From Nitrososphaerota archaeon (GTDB lineage: Archaea; Thermoproteota; Nitrososphaeria; Nitrososphaerales; Nitrosopumilaceae), in the NCBI GenBank assembly GCA_027315065.1, contig DAHUYT010000002.1, positions 30,027 through 94,026 on the forward strand: a stretch of DNA of 64,000 bases. Reading direction: 5' to 3'. Shown here piece by piece: positions 1-8,709 of the stretch (within the stretch, counting starts at the first letter, position 1; every line of letters starts with the position of its first letter). Below the pieces are notes generated by a model. It had not been told where the DNA came from. It did no database searches and saw only the letters and a program-made list of their open reading frames with translations. Position numbers and translations under genes: made by a program.

Positions 1-881
1 ACGAGGTAGAGATTGAGACAGGAACCAACAGCATATCGATTACCCTGACTGGAAGCAGCAGGGTACCAAAGGAGGTTGTGATACAATACCCCGTATCAAA
101 GGAGGAAAACATCAGTGCAGACATTACAGGTGCCTATCTTCTGGGATACGATATAATTAAGATAAAAGGAAAATCTGCAATCTCAGTTGGCGACCGAGAA
201 AAAATCCGTGGCCTTATGCGTAGGCTAGTCGGCATGGAAATTGTTGACGAAGATGCTACAAATGTTAACGTGCAATTTCTCTTGGATGCTACAACCCTCA
301 GCCCTGACAAAATCCTAAAGAGAATGAGCTCAATTGCGCTTGGCCTGTTTCGGGATACAATAAATTCTCTCATGTCAGACGACAAGACAGTATTACAGAC
401 AATTCCAAGCAGGGATGATGAAATCGACAGGCAATATTTTTTACTTGTCAGGCTGATTCGCAGCGCAATGGTGGACAAGAAGCTTGCAACTGCATTCAAT
501 CTCGGAAACATTGACATCTTGGATTATAGAATTGCAGCAAATCTAATGGAGAGTGCAGGTGACACAATTGTAGAGCTTGCAAACTCCATCCCGGAATTGG
601 GTGGATCAAAAATAGAGGCAAAGAAGCTCCATATTTTGGCAGTAGAGATTGAAAACATACATGAAAAAGCCATTACATCATTTATCGAAAATAACCGGTT
701 GCTTGCAATCGAGGCCATCAAGTCATTTAGAAACTATCAAAAGAAAATTGCTGATATACGTTCATCGCTTGAACCCAAGAAACAAGTATCGATACAATTT
801 CTGGATTTGGTATATACCCTTGAAAAACTTGCAAGATGCTGGGCTGATATTGCAGATTTGGTAAAACCAGTCTATACGTAG
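1..881 (+). CDS. PhoU-like regulator with AbrB-type N-terminus, 5'-truncated by window edge
   Basis: The track lists this from a GTG at 78, but the frame is open without a stop back to base 3, and the extra residues (EVEIETGTNSISITLTG) look like the end of an AbrB/SpoVT beta-hairpin domain. I therefore take it as a gene that starts left of the window. The rest is all-helical with two PhoU-like three-helix halves (about residues 90-180 and 185-265 of the visible part). Archaeal AbrB-PhoU proteins are thought to regulate phosphate uptake, binding DNA through the AbrB part. Its 3' end overlaps the convergent Nudix gene by 10 bases. Family is fairly secure; the phosphate role is by family only. 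Confidence 0.75.
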   Translation, partial: EVEIETGTNSISITLTGSSRVPKEVVIQYPVSKEENISADITGAYLLGYDIIKIKGKSAISVGDREKIRGLMRRLVGMEIVDEDATNVNVQFLLDATTLSPDKILKRMSSIALGLFRDTINSLMSDDKTVLQTIPSRDDEIDRQYFLLVRLIRSAMVDKKLATAFNLGNIDILDYRIAANLMESAGDTIVELANSIPELGGSKIEAKKLHILAVEIENIHEKAITSFIENNRLLAIEAIKSFRNYQKKIADIRSSLEPKKQVSIQFLDLVYTLEKLARCWADIADLVKPVYT

Positions 882-1384
882 ATCTTCTTTTTCATTGCAT
901 ATGTCAGCACTGCACAAATTGTTTTAGAGTCAACAATCTTTCCTGATAAGATCATATTCAACACTTTTCTAAAATCAATCTTTACTACTGATATTATCTC
1001 ATCCTCATCAAGTTCTAATTCTGATACCTTTTTGATTCCAGAAGCCACAAAGCAGTGAATTACTTCTGTGTTGTACCCAATTGAAGGGTAATACTTGACA
1101 AGTGGGGTCATCTTCTTTGCCTCATAACCAGTCTCTTCCTTTAGCTCCCGAAAAGCGCATTTCCTTGGACTTTCATTCTTGTTTAGTGTTCCAGCAGGAA
1201 TTTCAAGCACAACCCCGTGAGGAAACCTATGCTGTCTCACAAGCAACAACTTTCCATTTTCTATTGCAAGCATGGCAGCAGCACCTGGATGTTCAATTAC
1301 CTCTCTTGTCACCTTGCGTCCTCCAAGTAATAATTTGTAGACGCTAAGAGAAAGGATCTTTCCCTTGAAAACTTTCTTTCGCAT
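872..1384 (-). CDS. Nudix hydrolase, ADP-ribose pyrophosphatase type
   Basis: A 170-aa protein with a complete Nudix box near residues 65-90: GTLNKNESP, then RELKEETGYEA, which fits GX5EX7REUXEEXGU. The N-terminal beta strands and the 'GAAAMLAIENGKLLLVRQHR' segment are typical of the ADP-ribose/nucleoside-diphosphate-sugar pyrophosphatase branch, which hydrolyses a diphosphate bond with Mg2+ held by the Nudix glutamates. Substrate cannot be read from the sequence. The ATG at 1384 is the only good start. It lies downstream of the Lrp-type gene on the same strand with a 24-base gap, so they may be cotranscribed. Confidence 0.85.
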   Translation of the reverse strand: MRKKVFKGKILSLSVYKLLLGGRKVTREVIEHPGAAAMLAIENGKLLLVRQHRFPHGVVLEIPAGTLNKNESPRKCAFRELKEETGYEAKKMTPLVKYYPSIGYNTEVIHCFVASGIKKVSELELDEDEIISVVKIDFRKVLNMILSGKIVDSKTICAVLTYAMKKKIYV

Positions 1385-1408
1385 TGAATAAAATTACAAT
1401 TGAATATT

Positions 1409-2314
1409 TTATGAACGTATCTCGGGAATCAGATGAAGTCTCTTTGATTTCTTTGTATGTATTATGGAATTTTTGATCCATTTCTGTACAAAGTTAATCT
1501 TTTTTGGAATGAAAAGATCAATTGATTGTATGCCATCAACTTCGTGAACCTTCTGGCTAATCTCATCAATTTTGTAGATGTTATCGCTATAAAGAAACAT
1601 TACTATCTTATCTAGATGAACAAAAGGCTTTTGTAAAAATGATCTTTCAAACTTTTTTTCTAATTTGGATAAAACCTCTCTAATATCTCCATTAACTGTA
1701 ACGAGAATTGCAAATGGAATATATTTTCCCATTTTTCTTGGATTGTAAATCAAAGTAAATACAATTGCCTCGTCATTTTGTAGCTTGTCAAGTGATCTTG
1801 CTACTGTTTTTGTGGAAAAGCCTGAGATCTTGGCAATCGCCTCTATTTTTAACCGTGGATCCTTTAACAATATATCAATTATCTCAATGTCAGTCTTTGT
1901 CAAGTCAGATCTTATCTCTGGATTTTTTGCTTCAAATATGCTAAGGACTCTGACATCTCTTAGAATATTTTTTGCAATCTCCATTGCATGCTCAGGATTT
2001 TCTCTTACAACAATACTGCATACAGTAACCCCACCTACACATGGAACAACAAAGAATGGTTCACCAACAAGTCGTATCTTGTCTAAAATATAGCCAATCT
2101 CTTTTCCTATTACTACAAAATATAATACACTGTAACCAAAAACTGGCGGCTCAATTTTTAGTGTGAATTCCTCTATGACTTTCTGCTCCATCATTTTCTG
2201 AATTCTAGATTTTACAGCTACTCCTGAAACTCCAATTTCCTTGCCTATCTGACTGTCAGGTGTCCTGCAGTTATTCAGTAAACGTGACAGGATCTCTATA
2301 TCCAATTTGTCCAT
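1409..2314 (-). CDS. Lrp/AsnC-type transcriptional regulator with two winged-helix modules
   Basis: 301 aa. Residues 1-55 form an AsnC-type helix-turn-helix (MDKLDIEILSRLLNN...SQIGKEIGVSGVAVKSRI). A second similar module begins near residue 138 (KTDIEIIDILLKDPRLKIEAI, then AKISGFSTKTVARSLDKL). Each is followed by a beta-rich segment that could be a diverged ligand-binding (RAM-like) domain. The duplicated HTH is typical of long Lrp-like proteins in this phylum; the effector is unknown. It is divergent from the ABC permease at 2432, and the 117-base gap between them is AT-rich with TATA-like tracts serving both directions. Confidence 0.75.
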   Translation of the reverse strand: MDKLDIEILSRLLNNCRTPDSQIGKEIGVSGVAVKSRIQKMMEQKVIEEFTLKIEPPVFGYSVLYFVVIGKEIGYILDKIRLVGEPFFVVPCVGGVTVCSIVVRENPEHAMEIAKNILRDVRVLSIFEAKNPEIRSDLTKTDIEIIDILLKDPRLKIEAIAKISGFSTKTVARSLDKLQNDEAIVFTLIYNPRKMGKYIPFAILVTVNGDIREVLSKLEKKFERSFLQKPFVHLDKIVMFLYSDNIYKIDEISQKVHEVDGIQSIDLFIPKKINFVQKWIKNSIIHTKKSKRLHLIPEIRS

Positions 2315-2431
2315 TCTATGTATCGTTGCCTCATTATTCTTAAAATTTAGAACATCTTGTATATATAATTGTCTTATTATTTAATAAAACTACGACAAAA
2401 TATTAAATATGAGACTAATTCTTGATCTTTC

Positions 2432-3631
2432 GTGGATTATAGAGCCCAGATAGGAATTAGATTCATCACCAGGCGCAAGGGCAGCCTTATTGCAGCAAGC
2501 CTTGCAGTAGCAATCGCAATCCTAGTGGTTCAGGTTAATTCTGTCATTTTCCAGGGTCTTTACAACGCAATCGTAAGAGATCTAACAAATTATAGATTTG
2601 GGAATGTCTTCATCTCAAAACAGGGAGACTTTATCACAAGATCAGATTTTATGTTGGTAAACTGGCTTGACAGAATTCCATATGTTCAGGCAGCTGCTCC
2701 AAGGCTTGAATATTCCGCACTATCAATCAACTCAACCGTAAATGGTCAGCTAATCCAAGATATCAATGCACCTGTTCCTGTACTTGGCGTAAAACCAGAA
2801 TGGGACATGAAGGCATCTACACTGTACCAAACTGTACAAGGTCAGTATGTCTCATACCGAGACTCAATAGTTTTGGGTGCATTAGTTGACAGGGATCTTG
2901 GATATCCACAAATTGGTGATACTGTAAAAATAAAATTCAAAGATCAATTTGGTAATGATGTACTAAAAAGATTTGTAATTGTTGGAATTTCCAAAACTGC
3001 AGGCAGTCAGGGATTTGACAACGGCGTAATCATCAACATTGATACGTTACGGGAAATAATGGCTAGACCTGGTCAAAGCTCAGAAATCATTGTTAGGCTA
3101 AATGATCCATCAAAGGCAAATTATGTTAAGGCACTCTTCCTTAGTGCATTCCCATCAAGTGCTGATAAATTCAAAGCTCAAACGATAGAAGAAGCAGCAG
3201 AAGTACAGCTTGCTGGTTTCAGATCAGGCATTGCACTAATTAACTTAGTTGGTTACTTTGGAATGATGTCATCGGCATTTGCCGTTGTTACTATACAAAT
3301 GATGCAGGTATCAAGCAAGACTCGAGATATAGGTGTAATGCGCGCAATTGGAGCAAAGAGAAAGGACGTACTATTGATATTCATATTTCAAGGAATGGTA
3401 ATAGGTGCAATCGGTGCAGGTCTTGGAACTGTAATGGGAGTTGGATATACTGTATATGCAAAGGAGACTCATATGACATTCCAAGGAAGCCTTGCATTAG
3501 ATGTACAATACAACTGGATAGGAATTGCTCAAACAGATGTCATGGCATTTGTGCTTGCAATTATTGCATCAATTTATCCAGCATTCAAGGCTACAAAGCT
3601 AGAACCAGTAGAGGCCATGAGATTTGCCTGA
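2432..3631 (+). CDS. FtsX/MacB-like ABC transporter permease
   Basis: 399 aa with one N-terminal membrane helix (residues about 20-42, SLIAASLAVAIAILVVQV), a large extracytoplasmic domain (45-270) and three C-terminal helices. The segment MRAIGAKRKDVLLIFIFQG near residue 305 is the family hallmark. The GTG at 2432 follows a TATA-like tract by about 30-60 bases, as expected for a short-leader archaeal gene. It overlaps the ATPase gene by 8 bases, then comes a large surface protein, so the three look like one transport or mechanotransmission unit of the LolCDE/MacB type. Substrate unknown. Confidence 0.85.
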   Translation: MDYRAQIGIRFITRRKGSLIAASLAVAIAILVVQVNSVIFQGLYNAIVRDLTNYRFGNVFISKQGDFITRSDFMLVNWLDRIPYVQAAAPRLEYSALSINSTVNGQLIQDINAPVPVLGVKPEWDMKASTLYQTVQGQYVSYRDSIVLGALVDRDLGYPQIGDTVKIKFKDQFGNDVLKRFVIVGISKTAGSQGFDNGVIINIDTLREIMARPGQSSEIIVRLNDPSKANYVKALFLSAFPSSADKFKAQTIEEAAEVQLAGFRSGIALINLVGYFGMMSSAFAVVTIQMMQVSSKTRDIGVMRAIGAKRKDVLLIFIFQGMVIGAIGAGLGTVMGVGYTVYAKETHMTFQGSLALDVQYNWIGIAQTDVMAFVLAIIASIYPAFKATKLEPVEAMRFA

Positions 3632-4322
3632 TAGTGTGCTAAAAATATGTAATATTGAAAAGATATACGGCGAAGGTGATACTGCAGTAAAGGCATTGCA
3701 AAACATTAATTTCACTGTTAAAAGAGGCGAGTTCATCCTGATAGTAGGAAGCTCCGGATCTGGAAAATCAACATTACTGAACATGATAGGTCTGCTTGAC
3801 AGACCAACGAAGGGAAACATACTAGTTGACGGTATTGACACATCTACTCTGGATGATAATCATCTTTCTTCTTTTAGAAATTCAAAGCTGGGGTTCATAT
3901 TCCAATTTTCAAATCTATTGTCAGACCTGACAGTTTTGGAGAATGTCCTTCTTCCAAGGAAAATTCAAGGAACAATGGGTGGTGCAATAGAAGAAGCAAG
4001 AATACTTCTTAAAACCGTGGGACTGGAAACCCAGATGAGCAAATTTGCAAATAAGGTTTCGGGCGGTCAGGCCCAAAGGGTGGCCATTACAAGAGCCTTG
4101 ATAAACAAGCCAACAATAGTTTTGGCAGACGAACCTACCGGAAACTTGGATTCGATATCAGCAGAGACTACAGTTCATCTCTTAAAATCATTAAACAGAA
4201 AACTCAACCAGACTTTCATAATTGTGACACATGACAGACCCCAGTTTGGTGAAGTCGACAAAATAATAACAATAAAAGATGGCAGGATTGTCGAAGGAGA
4301 ATTGGAGACAAGCATGATATGA
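3624..4322 (+). CDS. ABC transporter ATP-binding protein, LolD/MacB type
   Basis: 232 aa with Walker A (GSSGSGKST, about residue 40), Q-loop (FIFQFSNLL), signature (VSGGQAQRV), Walker B with catalytic Glu (VLADEPTGNLDS) and H-loop (VTHDR). The LDRPTKGNI and EPTGNLDS segments are typical of LolD/FtsE-like ATPases. The TTG at 3624 overlaps the permease stop by 8 bases; a GTG at 3636 is an alternative. Its stop overlaps the start of the next gene by four bases (ATGA), indicating translational coupling. It powers the FtsX-like permease upstream. Confidence 0.92.
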   Translation: MPDSVLKICNIEKIYGEGDTAVKALQNINFTVKRGEFILIVGSSGSGKSTLLNMIGLLDRPTKGNILVDGIDTSTLDDNHLSSFRNSKLGFIFQFSNLLSDLTVLENVLLPRKIQGTMGGAIEEARILLKTVGLETQMSKFANKVSGGQAQRVAITRALINKPTIVLADEPTGNLDSISAETTVHLLKSLNRKLNQTFIIVTHDRPQFGEVDKIITIKDGRIVEGELETSMI

Positions 4323-5971
4323 TTTACAAAACTATTTTGCTAACAACAATAATTCTCATGGGTTATCTGGTAGTTCCAATCTATGCACAAAGTGCACCAG
4401 AACAGCCTCCACCCGGGGCATCACCATTTACGCATGGATTCACCGATATCAAACTTCTTGACGCATACTTTGGGTATCCAAACCAAAAGATTGAGGTTCA
4501 ACCAGGAGACAAAAATGTCCCATTTACAATGGTGTTTGCAAACGTAGGTACGGGGGATATTACTGGGATTAATGGATTCCTAGACTTGCCTATACAATTT
4601 TCTCCTGCCACTTCAGCAGGGGGGGTAATTGAGGCTGACAATACTCAATCTGCTACGGCTGGTAGTTCATTCACACTCACATTCTATCTGAATGTAGGCA
4701 AGTCGTTACCCATACACGACTATTCTGGAACCGCCAAACTAACTTATTCACGAGTTAGAGAAAATGGGCTCCGCCAAGTCTTCTTTGACTTTAATTTCAA
4801 GCTAACAGGAAAAGGACTTCTTAACATGAAGGCCGATAATCCATTCTTACAACCCGCATCAAATAACCAGGTTACAATTCAAGTCTCGGATTCAGGTACT
4901 GCCAGTCTCAATGATGTGGACATTACACTGAATTCCCAATCAAATGCTTCCAATGTAGGATCTAACTTGCAGAATGTCGTAATAGATCAGCACCATTGGA
5001 ATATAGGTACTGTATCTACAGGATCATCAAATTCATACTCATTTAATATATTTGTGCCACAGGATCTGGCAGACCAAACATTGCATCTACCATTTACATT
5101 GACTTACTTTGACAGTCAAGGAAACCACATATCAGATATGAGAACTGTTGATCTCATTGTAGGGCCTGCTAGCTCTACTACAACAATCAAGCTATCAACA
5201 CCATCTTATATCATGATGGGAGTCATGCAAAATCTTACTTTGGGATTGCAGAACATGTCTCCATCAAAAATTTCTGACATATCAATTAGCATAACACCAA
5301 ACTCTCCAGACTTTAAAATTCTTCAAGATAACAAGTGGTTTATCCATGCAATAAATCCATTGGAGAGTAGCACCATACAAATTCCAGTCTTTGCAGATCA
5401 AAATATTCAAGACCAGGCCGTCAACTTTGTTATGAATATACAGTATACCAAGGATGGTTCTACAGTTATAGAAACGCAAAACTTCGCCACATATATCCGA
5501 CCGGTGATAGATGTATCAGTATATGGTGTTCAAGTATCAGAGATTGCAGGACAACAAATGATAATTGGAAATGTTCTCAATCAAGGAAATGTTAATGGTC
5601 AGTTTGCAATAGTAACAATTGATCCGTTGGAAGGTTCAACAATTAAAACAGCAACCCAGTATATTGGTGATATCGATATTGACGCACCAACCCCCTTTAA
5701 TGTGCCAGTCCAATCAACAACAGGGAAATTATCAGGAGACCAAAAGATTCTAGTTACGCTAACATACAAAGATACACTTCTAGAATCTCACACAATCACT
5801 CAAATAGATACTGTATCGTTTGGAATGCCAGCACCACAATCCAATGGAAGTTTTTCACAATTACAGCTGGTGATTCTTATTGCCATCGCAGCAGGAATTG
5901 GTGGAATTGTCTTTAAAATAAAGAAAAAACCTAAGGTTCCTGTAGAGGAAAAGACACAAAAAATAAGCTAA
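4319..5971 (+). CDS. Large exported protein with C-terminal membrane anchor (COG1361-like), partner of the ABC unit
   Basis: 550 aa. An N-terminal hydrophobic signal ends near YAQSAPEQ (residue 24). The body is beta-rich, Ser/Thr/Asn-rich and resembles repeated Ig-like or CARDB-like modules of the COG1361 S-layer-associated group (TMVFANVGTGDITGINGFLD and later repeats). One C-terminal membrane helix (LVILIAIAAGIGGIVF) is followed by a basic tail. The four-base overlap with the ATPase gene ties it to the FtsX-LolD pair. It probably sits outside the membrane as a substrate-capturing or wall-contacting component. No enzyme motif seen. Confidence 0.7.
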   Translation: MIYKTILLTTIILMGYLVVPIYAQSAPEQPPPGASPFTHGFTDIKLLDAYFGYPNQKIEVQPGDKNVPFTMVFANVGTGDITGINGFLDLPIQFSPATSAGGVIEADNTQSATAGSSFTLTFYLNVGKSLPIHDYSGTAKLTYSRVRENGLRQVFFDFNFKLTGKGLLNMKADNPFLQPASNNQVTIQVSDSGTASLNDVDITLNSQSNASNVGSNLQNVVIDQHHWNIGTVSTGSSNSYSFNIFVPQDLADQTLHLPFTLTYFDSQGNHISDMRTVDLIVGPASSTTTIKLSTPSYIMMGVMQNLTLGLQNMSPSKISDISISITPNSPDFKILQDNKWFIHAINPLESSTIQIPVFADQNIQDQAVNFVMNIQYTKDGSTVIETQNFATYIRPVIDVSVYGVQVSEIAGQQMIIGNVLNQGNVNGQFAIVTIDPLEGSTIKTATQYIGDIDIDAPTPFNVPVQSTTGKLSGDQKILVTLTYKDTLLESHTITQIDTVSFGMPAPQSNGSFSQLQLVILIAIAAGIGGIVFKIKKKPKVPVEEKTQKIS

Positions 5972-6003
5972 AGTTATTATTTAGAGAATACCATTTTTTG
6001 AAC

Positions 6004-6396
6004 ATGACTTCGTATGAAATCGAAGTCCCAAAAGAAATTCGCCCTTTCATGCTAGAGAGTGCTGAGGAAACAAAGTTGGGTCAAAAAAATGGGGCCATAA
6101 GACAATTTCGGTATGGCAATCTACACATTCGAGAATATGAAGACAAGTATCTTGTCCACGTGGATAAGGTAGATCCTAGAAATGATCCACTGGGACATCT
6201 AATACATGATGCACCTGAATTTTTAATAGGTATTGCAAGTGCTTATTGGGGAGGAAAAAAAGTAGCTTCCGAAGTCTACAAATTACAAAAGAACAAGCCC
6301 TTTGCAGAAATTACAGCTGGTATCACAGGGATGCTAACCTCCGTTGTAATAGGATATGTGGGATATTCAATAGTAAAGAAACTAAAGGATTTCTAG
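6004..6396 (+). CDS. Hypothetical protein with C-terminal hydrophobic segment
   Basis: About 130 aa. I prefer the ATG at 6004 over the TTG at 5998. The N-terminal 80 residues are soluble and charged (YEIEVPKEIRPFML, then HLIHDAPEFLIGIASAYWGG). The end holds a likely membrane helix (ITGMLTSVVIGYVGYSIV) followed by Lys residues. I do not recognise the family. The next gene, an ABC1/UbiB kinase, begins within about 15 bases of its stop, so the two are probably cotranscribed and may act at the membrane together. That is inference from position only. Confidence 0.6.
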   Translation: MTSYEIEVPKEIRPFMLESAEETKLGQKNGAIRQFRYGNLHIREYEDKYLVHVDKVDPRNDPLGHLIHDAPEFLIGIASAYWGGKKVASEVYKLQKNKPFAEITAGITGMLTSVVIGYVGYSIVKKLKDF

Positions 6397-6409
6397 GAGG
6401 GAATCTAAC

Positions 6410-7960
6410 ATTTCAAAATCTCGAACACTTGGAACCTTCATCAAGCTTTTGCCCCTTGTCATATCTTTGCGAAAGGACAGAAGAGAGTGGGTAAGAAGAG
6501 AGGGAAAAAATGTAGACCTGGAAAGATACCAAAAAAATGCACGCAAAGCTCTCAAAACATTTGTTTCACTCGGTCCTGTATATATTAAACTTGGGCAATG
6601 GCTTTCATCAAGAGCTGATATACTTCCACAACCATACTTGGAAGAGCTTGCGAAGCTTCAGGATGAAGTGCCGGCAACTTCATTTGAGCAAGTAAAACCA
6701 ATTATAGAAAATGATCTAGGTCCAATTGAGAGAAGCTTTGACCATATTGACAAAAATGCAATCTCTGGAGCATCACTTGGTCAGGTATATCGTGCAAAAA
6801 TAAAAGGACAAGATGTTATTGTCAAAGTAAGACGACCGGGTATAGAAAAAGTAGTAGAAGAAGACCTTAAGGTCCTCAAGAAAATCATTCCCTTTGCAAT
6901 GAGATTTGTCGATTCAAATCTACGTTATTCAGCAGAGGCAATGCTCTCACAATTCATAGAAACAATACATGAGGAAATGGATTATCAAATAGAATTACAA
7001 AATCTAAAGATAATCAAAAGGAATTTTCATAGCTATCCCAAAGTAATAATTCCTTCAGTCATGGAAGATTATTCAAGCAAAAATGTCCTTACCATGGACT
7101 ATATTCCAGGAATAAAAATAACCAATATAGAGGCACTAGATGAGGCTGGAATCAATAGGGAACAGCTAGTGGTGCGTGCACATAAGGTCTTTTTTACTAT
7201 GCTTCTCCGTCATGAGATATTTCATGCAGACCCACATCCTGGAAATATCTCGGTCGCAAATGACGGCTCTCTGATATTATATGATTTTGGAATGGTAGGA
7301 AGGCTTGATAGTAAAACCCGCCTAAAATTAATACGGCTGTATCTTGCGCTTGTTGAAAAAGATCCCACAAGGACGGTAAATGCTATGGATGATCTTGGAA
7401 TGCTGATGCCGGGATATGATAGGGGAATAATAGAGCAGGGAATTGGCATGTCCATTCAAGCAATGTATGGAACCAAAGTTGACAGGATGGAAGTCAAGGC
7501 ACTAATGGAGCTTGCAAATAAAACAATGAGCAGGTTTCCATTCAAGCTCCCAAAACACTTGGCACTTTACATGAGGATGGCATCAATTCTTGAAGGCATA
7601 TATCTTACACACAAGGTCAATTTCAGATTCATTAATGTCTTGCAAAATATTCTAGAAGAAGAAAACATTGTAAAAGATGCTTACGTCGAAGAGATCAAAC
7701 TTGCGTTTAACAGATTTGTAAAGTCTGTTGATTCTGCAATATCCGTTGTTCCAGAGATCAGAAAGTTCTTGGAAGATACAAAAAGAATGCGAGAAAATCC
7801 ACCAAAATCAAAAAATATATTACTTGCAGGAAGTATTTTATCAGCGGCCATCTTTGTTGGATCTACAATTCTCTATACGACAAACCATCTAGTAGGAGAA
7901 ATGAGTATGATAGGTTCTGTAGTTATTATGGGAATCACTATTGCGATTAAAGAACACTAA
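6410..7960 (+). CDS. ABC1/AarF/UbiB-family atypical kinase, membrane anchored
   Basis: Family hallmarks: KxGQ motif (YIKLGQWLSSRADILP, about residue 50), the Ala-rich nucleotide loop (GASLGQVYRAKIKGQDVIVKV), catalytic HADPHPGN and metal-binding YDFGMVG. The C-terminus has two hydrophobic helices (about 470-515). The track starts it at TTG 6449, but the frame continues upstream to 6386 with residues that fit the family N-terminus (SRTLGTFIKLLPLVISLRK). The only strong ribosome site is AGGAGG at 6395-6400, nine bases before an ATT at 6410, so I propose an ATT start. Such kinases/ATPases support isoprenoid quinone or lipid metabolism; the archaeal role is not established. Confidence 0.85.
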   Translation: MSKSRTLGTFIKLLPLVISLRKDRREWVRREGKNVDLERYQKNARKALKTFVSLGPVYIKLGQWLSSRADILPQPYLEELAKLQDEVPATSFEQVKPIIENDLGPIERSFDHIDKNAISGASLGQVYRAKIKGQDVIVKVRRPGIEKVVEEDLKVLKKIIPFAMRFVDSNLRYSAEAMLSQFIETIHEEMDYQIELQNLKIIKRNFHSYPKVIIPSVMEDYSSKNVLTMDYIPGIKITNIEALDEAGINREQLVVRAHKVFFTMLLRHEIFHADPHPGNISVANDGSLILYDFGMVGRLDSKTRLKLIRLYLALVEKDPTRTVNAMDDLGMLMPGYDRGIIEQGIGMSIQAMYGTKVDRMEVKALMELANKTMSRFPFKLPKHLALYMRMASILEGIYLTHKVNFRFINVLQNILEEENIVKDAYVEEIKLAFNRFVKSVDSAISVVPEIRKFLEDTKRMRENPPKSKNILLAGSILSAAIFVGSTILYTTNHLVGEMSMIGSVVIMGITIAIKEH

Positions 7961-8344
7961 TTATTCTATCATTATATTTTTTCCGGTCTTTATTGGAATT
8001 GTTAAAGTAAGCACACCATCATGATATTTTGCAGACGCGCCAAGGTCTTCCTCATCTTTTACCATCATGGGTAACCTAATTTTTTTATCTACTATATTGG
8101 GTCTCTGACGCCACACTACTGTGCCTTCATCAACTATTTCTCTTTTTGCATTTATGGATAGTATGTGCCCATGAATTCTGAGCTTGATCTCTTTTTTATC
8201 AAATCCAGGCATGTCTATTGTCACAATAAGACTATCATTTTGTATGACAATATCTACTGGAGGAAGTATAAACTCATAGAATTCCCTTGACTTGTTTCCT
8301 ATCTCTCTCATTACTTCTTTTACCATGTAGTAACCCAGACCCAT
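7961..8344 (-). CDS. Small heat-shock protein, Hsp20/alpha-crystallin family
   Basis: 127 aa with an alpha-crystallin domain from about residue 25 to 125: VDIVIQNDSLIVTIDMPGFD, KKEIKLRIHGHILSINAKRE and the late strand YHDGVLTLTIPI (GVLTLTIP matches the family A-x-x-x-G-V-L motif). It ends with a short IMIE tail that could provide the I-x-I oligomer contact. It acts as an ATP-independent holdase for unfolding proteins. It is convergent with the UbiB-like gene, the stop codons being adjacent. Confidence 0.88.
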   Translation of the reverse strand: MGLGYYMVKEVMREIGNKSREFYEFILPPVDIVIQNDSLIVTIDMPGFDKKEIKLRIHGHILSINAKREIVDEGTVVWRQRPNIVDKKIRLPMMVKDEEDLGASAKYHDGVLTLTIPIKTGKNIMIE

Positions 8345-8465
8345 TTGTTATTTCTAGAGCTTTTTTGGTTATTAAACGTTAACGGTTCGGGAAGATGCAC
8401 ATGCATTAGGGCAGGACATTGGGGGCTTTAAAACCTATCCCAAAGCTTTTTTTAAAATTATCGGT

Positions 8466-8693
8466 TTGTTGCTTTTTGGCATAGAAATTATCATTCCATC
8501 AGCATATTATATGTGGACAAATTATCAACTAGAAATTCGTAATAAAACTTGTGGTAGTAATCCTGAAAGCATGTTATTCATGGTTACGTATGGCGTGCTC
8601 TTCTACAATTATGTTATAGCTGGATTAACATTTATTGTGAGTGGAAGTATTATTTTGTGTATTCAATTCTTAAATTCTTACTTTAAAAAATAA
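8466..8693 (+). CDS. Small membrane protein of unknown function
   Basis: 75 aa with two likely membrane helices (residues 1-18 and about 43-66), separated by a loop with one Cys. The track start is TTG 8466 with no ribosome site. The frame remains open up to 8376 (reading VREDAHALGQDIGG...) without any ATG, GTG or TTG, so either the protein starts at 8466, uses a rare start, or is the remainder of a longer gene. I recognise no family. It lies between the divergent hsp20 gene and the convergent repetitive secreted protein. Confidence 0.4.
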   Translation: MLLFGIEIIIPSAYYMWTNYQLEIRNKTCGSNPESMLFMVTYGVLFYNYVIAGLTFIVSGSIILCIQFLNSYFKK

Positions 8694-8709
8694 AAAGTGG
8701 GTGTAAAGG

